Assembly: GCA_910574865.1 (NCBI GenBank)
Contig: CAJTDN010000002.1
Coordinates: 395,297 to 459,296 of the forward strand
DNA: 64,000 bases
From: Lachnospiraceae bacterium
Lineage (GTDB): Bacteria; Bacillota; Clostridia; Lachnospirales; Lachnospiraceae
Reading direction: 5' to 3'
Position 1 is the first letter of the stretch. The number at the start of each line of letters is the position of its first letter. A program made the position numbers and the translations under genes. Shown here in pieces: positions 60,422 through 64,000 of this stretch. The notes below the pieces were generated by a model. The model was given only the letters and a program-made list of their open reading frames with translations. It searched no databases and was not told the origin of the DNA.

Positions 60422-61537
60422 TTATTTTTCCAGTGCCTCGGCACACCGCTTCAGGTTTTCGATAATCGGCAAATGCTGTGGACACGCGCCCTCGCACTGT
60501 CCGCACTCGATACACTCCGAAGCCTTTCCGCCCTTTTCCACCGCCCTCGCATAATCCGCGGCCGCCTCGGCCGTCTGCCCATTCCCCAACTGCTTGTTCA
60601 TGGCCGAGAAAATGTCCGGAATCGCGATGTTTTTCGGACAGCCTTCCGTACAATAATGGCACGCGGTACACGGAATCGTCGAGGAATGCCCCAAAATCTG
60701 CTGCGCCTTTTGGATGATGAGCTGCTCTTCCTCGTTCAGCGGCTTGAAATCCTTCATATAGGAAAGGTTGTCTTCCATCTGCTCCGTGTTCGACATTCCG
60801 GAAAGCACAGTAATGATGCCGTCTAGTGATGCCACGAAACGAATCGCCCACGACGCGTAGGACATGTCCGGGTGGTACTCCTTGAACAATTTCTTTATTT
60901 CTTCCGGCGGATTGGCGAGCGTCCCGCCCTTTACCGGCTCCATCACGACGATGGACTTCCCATGTTTTCTGGCCACCTCGTAATTCGCCCGCGATGACAC
61001 GGACGGATTTTCCCAATCCGCATAATTAATCTGCAACTGTACGAAGTCCACCTCCGGATGCCGTGTAAGCAACTGGTCAAGAAGCTTTGGCCCGTCGTGG
61101 AAGGAAAAGCCGACATGGCGAATCAGCCCCTTCTCCTTCTGCTCTTTCACGAAATCCCAGATATGGTATTTCTCATATTTTTCATAATTATTCTTCATCA
61201 AGGCGTGCAAAAGATAATAATCAAAATATCCCGCTCCCGTCCGCTCGAGGCTCGTCGTAAACTGCTTCTTTGCCGCGCTCTCACTCAAGGCCATTCCCGC
61301 GTTGAGCTTCGTGGCCAACGTATAGGACTCCCTTGGATGACGGTCAACCAACGCCTTCTTCGTCGCCGTCTCGGAACCGACGTAGACGAACGCCGTGTCA
61401 AAGTATGTAAAACCGGACTCTAAAAATCGATCCACCATCTTTTTCGTCTGCTCAACGTCCGTGAACACGCCCTTCCTAGGCAGGCGCATCAACCCGAAGC
61501 CAAGCTTCGGCACTTCCTTTCCAAAAAATTCTGACAT
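60422..61537 (-). CDS. Aldo/keto reductase with C-terminal ferredoxin domain
   Basis: 371 residues, paralogue of the gene at 51863-52978. AKR motifs KLGFGLMRLPRKGVF, FDTAFVYVGSETATKKAL, VVMEPVKGGTLANPP, and ferredoxin cysteines CTACHYCTEGCPKNI and CIECGQCEGACPQHL. Both share SGM-NTEQMEDNLSYMKDFKPL. It should reduce carbonyls or pass electrons. GAGGTGTTTAAA sets the start at 61537. Fifty bases separate its stop from the methyltransferase start. Confidence 0.9.
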   Translation of the reverse strand: MSEFFGKEVPKLGFGLMRLPRKGVFTDVEQTKKMVDRFLESGFTYFDTAFVYVGSETATKKALVDRHPRESYTLATKLNAGMALSESAAKKQFTTSLERTGAGYFDYYLLHALMKNNYEKYEKYHIWDFVKEQKEKGLIRHVGFSFHDGPKLLDQLLTRHPEVDFVQLQINYADWENPSVSSRANYEVARKHGKSIVVMEPVKGGTLANPPEEIKKLFKEYHPDMSYASWAIRFVASLDGIITVLSGMSNTEQMEDNLSYMKDFKPLNEEEQLIIQKAQQILGHSSTIPCTACHYCTEGCPKNIAIPDIFSAMNKQLGNGQTAEAAADYARAVEKGGKASECIECGQCEGACPQHLPIIENLKRCAEALEK

Positions 61538-61565
61538 TTTAAACACCTCAACCTTTCCAGTTACT

Positions 61566-61668
61566 ATTCACGGCCTGCGGCCGCGATAGTAACGCATTCG
61601 ACCCATCACCGTAGGCAATTCCAGATGGCCGGATGCCATCACAATTCGCGCCCGGTCAGGCCGTGAAT
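61566..61668. repeat. Nested inverted repeats between the AKR and GH31 genes
   Basis: ATTCACGGCCTG (61566-61577) and CAGGCCGTGAAT (61657-61668) pair perfectly around 80 bases. Inside are TTACTAT/ATAGTAA arms and a GATGGC-CGGAT-GCCATC hairpin. The unit is a compact structured element rather than a simple terminator; no gene is inside. Confidence 0.6.
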
Positions 61669-61680
61669 ATATGACGCACC

Positions 61681-63744
61681 TCACGAAATCGTCACGGCAA
61701 TTCCCTTACATTCCACTTTGCCTGGCTTGCAGCCGACAAAATGCAGTTCAATTTCCTGCGTCACGCACCCTTTGCCCGGTTCGATTCGCACGTCCACCGT
61801 CTCTTCCCTCCGCATGGTCGTGAACTCTATGTAACCGACCTCGTCCGACATGCGGTACTTTCCGTTTCCACCGTAAACGCGCACCTCGAGTTCGATAAAG
61901 TCCTGCTTGTTCCCCTTGTCCGCGGGCAACATCGGTATAATCGCCCCCTCGCGGACGAACACGGGAATCCGCTCCAGCGGACAAAGAACCGTGTACTCTT
62001 TTCCTCCTTCGAAGACCTCTCCCGTAAAGAAGTCCGTCCATCTTCCCTTTGGCAGCCAGCATTTCACGCGCGCCATCTTGTCCCGCTTGCGCTTTTCAAG
62101 CACTGGGGCCACGATGACATTTTCCCCAAAATAATATTGATCCTTATATTCATAAGCCTGCGGGCAGTCATCCAGGTAATACATCGGCATGACGAGCGGT
62201 ACGCCCTCCTTGGCCGTGCGCACGTTGGCCGTATAAAGGTACGGCAACAGCTGGTGGCGCAGCCGCAGGAAGTCCGTCGCGATTTTTTCCGCCTCTTCCC
62301 CATAAAGCCACGGCTCCTTGCTCCACTTGTCCCGCGTCGAATGCAATCGGTTAATCGGGGAGAACACGCCATACTGCAGCCAGCGCACGTAAAGCTCAGC
62401 CTTGCCCCGGCTCAGCATATGGCCGCCGATATCATGCGACCACCAGGTATACCCCACGTTGGAGGCCGCCGCCGTGAAATACGGCTGGTAAGCAAGACTC
62501 TTCCAGGACACGATCGTATCGCCGGAAAATCCCAGCGGGTAACGGTGCGCGCCCGTCCCGCAATAACGTGACAAAATCAACGGCGTGCGCCCGTCGCGGC
62601 CGGCATCCAGTGTGTGATAATGGTTTAGCAGCCACAACGGGTCAAGTCCCTCCACCTTGGAGGTCGTGCCCTGCTGCCAGTCAATCCACCAAAAGTCCAC
62701 GCCATCGTCCTCGTACGGGTGCAAGACGAGGTCAAAATAACTGGTCACGAACTTCCTATTTGTAAAGTCAAACGGCACCGGCTTTTTCGTGTCCGGGTCG
62801 ATGTCGTTGGCACGGGCCATCTTCACATATTGTTCCTCGAAATAGCGGATGCCGTCATGCGGATGTAAATTCATCGTGATGGCCAGTCCCCGCTTTTTCA
62901 AATCCTTGAAAAATTCCTTATAATCAGGAAACAGTTCCTTTTCAAACGTATAACCCGTCCAGCCCGGCCCGCCCCACTTCATGGTCGTGCCGGCGTCCTC
63001 GGGGGCATTCTTCACGATGTGCCAGTCCATGTCGATGGTGGCGACCGTGAACGGAATTTTCTTCGCCCTGAACTTGTCCATCAAGGCAACGTATTCGTTC
63101 TGGCGGTACGCATAATAACGCGACCACCAATTGCCAAGCGCGTACTTGGGCAAAAGCGGCGTAGGGCCGGTCAACTGGTAAAACTCCTTCAGGCCGCCCA
63201 AGAAATCCTTGCCAAAGGCAAGGACATAACGATCCACCGCGCCCTCCTCCCGTCGTCCAAGCGTCCCGTCCGTGTTCAGCAAAAGTGATTTCGAGTCGTC
63301 AATTTCGGCCACGCCCTCCTCGGAAAACACGCTGTCCTTAAGCTCGATTTTTCCTTTGAACTGCCCGTGCATGATTTTGGAACCGTAGGCGTTGTCCAAC
63401 GTGCGAAACGTCCCCCCAAGGGGCGTCACCGCCTGGCTGTCCACCCAGGTTCCCTCCCTTGCACTTGCAAGGTGCACCTGCACCTTGAGCGTTTCCATGT
63501 CTACCTTGAATGCCGCGCTGCCCGTGGTAATCGTGCACGTGTTTTCCTCCTGCGAAACCGTGTAATACTGCGGGTCGCCGAAATGCCGTTTGAAAATCTT
63601 TTGCGACGGCCGTTCCTCGAACACCTCCTGCTCGTTATATTCTATGCGCAAAATCCGCTGCGACAACACGCTGAGGCGCACCTTTCCTTTCACCACCGTC
63701 TGCTCCCTGCCTATCGGTGTCGCGCTCATTCCAAACCGTTCCAT
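61681..63744 (-). CDS. GH31 family glycosidase
   Basis: 687 residues. GH31 layout: N-terminal beta-sandwich; barrel with PLLPKYALGNWWSRYYAYRQ, TVATIDMDWHI, DDGVDFWWIDWQQG (nucleophile Asp), and PLGFSGDTIVSWKSL (acid Asp), then YTWWSHDIGGHMLSR; C-terminal domains. Such enzymes hydrolyse alpha-glucosides, alpha-xylosides or alpha-galactosides; the WIDWQ variant does not identify which. No signal peptide. GAGGAAGGTATC sets the start at 63744; the frame upstream to 63777 is leader. It stands alone, with no transporter beside it. Confidence 0.92.
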   Translation of the reverse strand: MERFGMSATPIGREQTVVKGKVRLSVLSQRILRIEYNEQEVFEERPSQKIFKRHFGDPQYYTVSQEENTCTITTGSAAFKVDMETLKVQVHLASAREGTWVDSQAVTPLGGTFRTLDNAYGSKIMHGQFKGKIELKDSVFSEEGVAEIDDSKSLLLNTDGTLGRREEGAVDRYVLAFGKDFLGGLKEFYQLTGPTPLLPKYALGNWWSRYYAYRQNEYVALMDKFRAKKIPFTVATIDMDWHIVKNAPEDAGTTMKWGGPGWTGYTFEKELFPDYKEFFKDLKKRGLAITMNLHPHDGIRYFEEQYVKMARANDIDPDTKKPVPFDFTNRKFVTSYFDLVLHPYEDDGVDFWWIDWQQGTTSKVEGLDPLWLLNHYHTLDAGRDGRTPLILSRYCGTGAHRYPLGFSGDTIVSWKSLAYQPYFTAAASNVGYTWWSHDIGGHMLSRGKAELYVRWLQYGVFSPINRLHSTRDKWSKEPWLYGEEAEKIATDFLRLRHQLLPYLYTANVRTAKEGVPLVMPMYYLDDCPQAYEYKDQYYFGENVIVAPVLEKRKRDKMARVKCWLPKGRWTDFFTGEVFEGGKEYTVLCPLERIPVFVREGAIIPMLPADKGNKQDFIELEVRVYGGNGKYRMSDEVGYIEFTTMRREETVDVRIEPGKGCVTQEIELHFVGCKPGKVECKGIAVTIS

Positions 63745-63948
63745 GATACCTTCCTCGCTCTCTATGTAAACTTCCAAAATTTCTCCCTCTATTATATCAA
63801 AAATGAATCAAATCTCAATACAAAAATGGAGATTTTTAAAATCCATCACAAAGGACGGCGAGTCTCTACCGTCAAAGCTGGCTTGTCCGCGAGGCCGCCC
63901 CGAGTTTGCCACTTGCTAAGCCAAACCAAATAAAAAATTTCCTTTTTT

Positions 63949-63990
63949 TGCAAGGTTTTCCTTGCTTTTTTTATTCTATCATGTTATAAT
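63949..63990 (+). promoter_or_regulatory. Hairpin and promoter near the right edge
   Basis: GCAAGG-TTTT-CCTTGC followed by a T-run forms a short terminator-like hairpin at 63949-63973. TTGCTT (63962-63967) and TATAAT (63985-63990), 17 bases apart, could drive a rightward gene beyond the window. The 170 bases before this, back to the GH31 start, show no gene. Confidence 0.45.
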
Positions 63991-64000
63991 ATATATGTAG

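Overview
The window looks like an accessory stretch of a gut-type Lachnospiraceae (Bacillota, Clostridia) chromosome. The reasons are the mix of GHKL/LytTR and AraC regulators, MATE pumps, ferredoxin-type aldo/keto reductases, a glycyl radical enzyme, a DUF2325 protein, GH2/GH31/GH43/GH78 glycosidases, AGGAGG-type ribosome binding sites and a Lachnospiraceae-style tyrosine integrase remnant. I see no rRNA, tRNA, CRISPR array or intact insertion sequence.

Layout. 1-7.3 kb: AraC regulator, a broken SDR gene, a Panacea-antitoxin/membrane-protein pair whose membrane gene is split by a 275-bp MITE, two structural or unknown proteins (Sel1 repeats; membrane protein), and a BrnT/BrnA pair whose toxin has a nonsense codon. 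7.3-14.1 kb: a LytTR/GHKL two-component system, a decayed-looking permease/lipoprotein group, and an ABC exporter cassette (small membrane protein, ATPase, permease) preceded by 21-bp-spaced direct repeats of LytTR type. 14.1-14.9 kb: gene-free, packed with hairpins, a 36-bp tandem repeat and a second kind of MITE. 14.9-24.3 kb: an HTH/membrane regulator, then a surface-glycan block with three tandem paralogous polytopic membrane proteins and two acyltransferase-3 proteins, divergent from a DUF6311 protein. 24.4-29.7 kb: MATE pump, TetR regulator with a possible small RNA in front, a GH2 glycosidase without a normal start, a GNAT protein.

29.8-41.8 kb is the best organised catabolic unit. A LacI regulator is divergent from an operon of sugar ABC transporter (binding protein and two permeases), glycyl radical enzyme, its radical-SAM activase, a six-hairpin glycosidase, an MDR dehydrogenase and a five-bladed-propeller glycosidase. 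Both promoters are near consensus and overlap LacI-type operators. The likely job is uptake and intracellular cleavage of a glycoside followed by oxidation and radical chemistry; the substrate cannot be read from sequence and no microcompartment genes are present. 41.8-43.2 kb is a junction zone: remnants of a DUF4258/YgiT toxin-antitoxin pair, a second copy of the first MITE, an integrase fragment and a second copy of the other MITE.

43.2-51.8 kb: GH78 rhamnosidase/TetR, a DUF2325 gene under paired inverted repeats, GH43 with an in-frame stop, a large orphan sugar-binding lipoprotein and an AraC regulator. 51.9-57.3 kb: redox and drug-efflux genes (aldo/keto reductases, MATE, TetR) with three C-terminal gene remnants. 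57.4-60.4 kb: a visibly AT-richer type II restriction-modification pair (C5 methyltransferase and SacI-like endonuclease). 60.4-63.8 kb: another ferredoxin-type aldo/keto reductase and a GH31 glycosidase. An outstanding theme is repeated decay: three toxin-antitoxin loci, each broken in one gene or both, and several truncations placed exactly at MITE ends.
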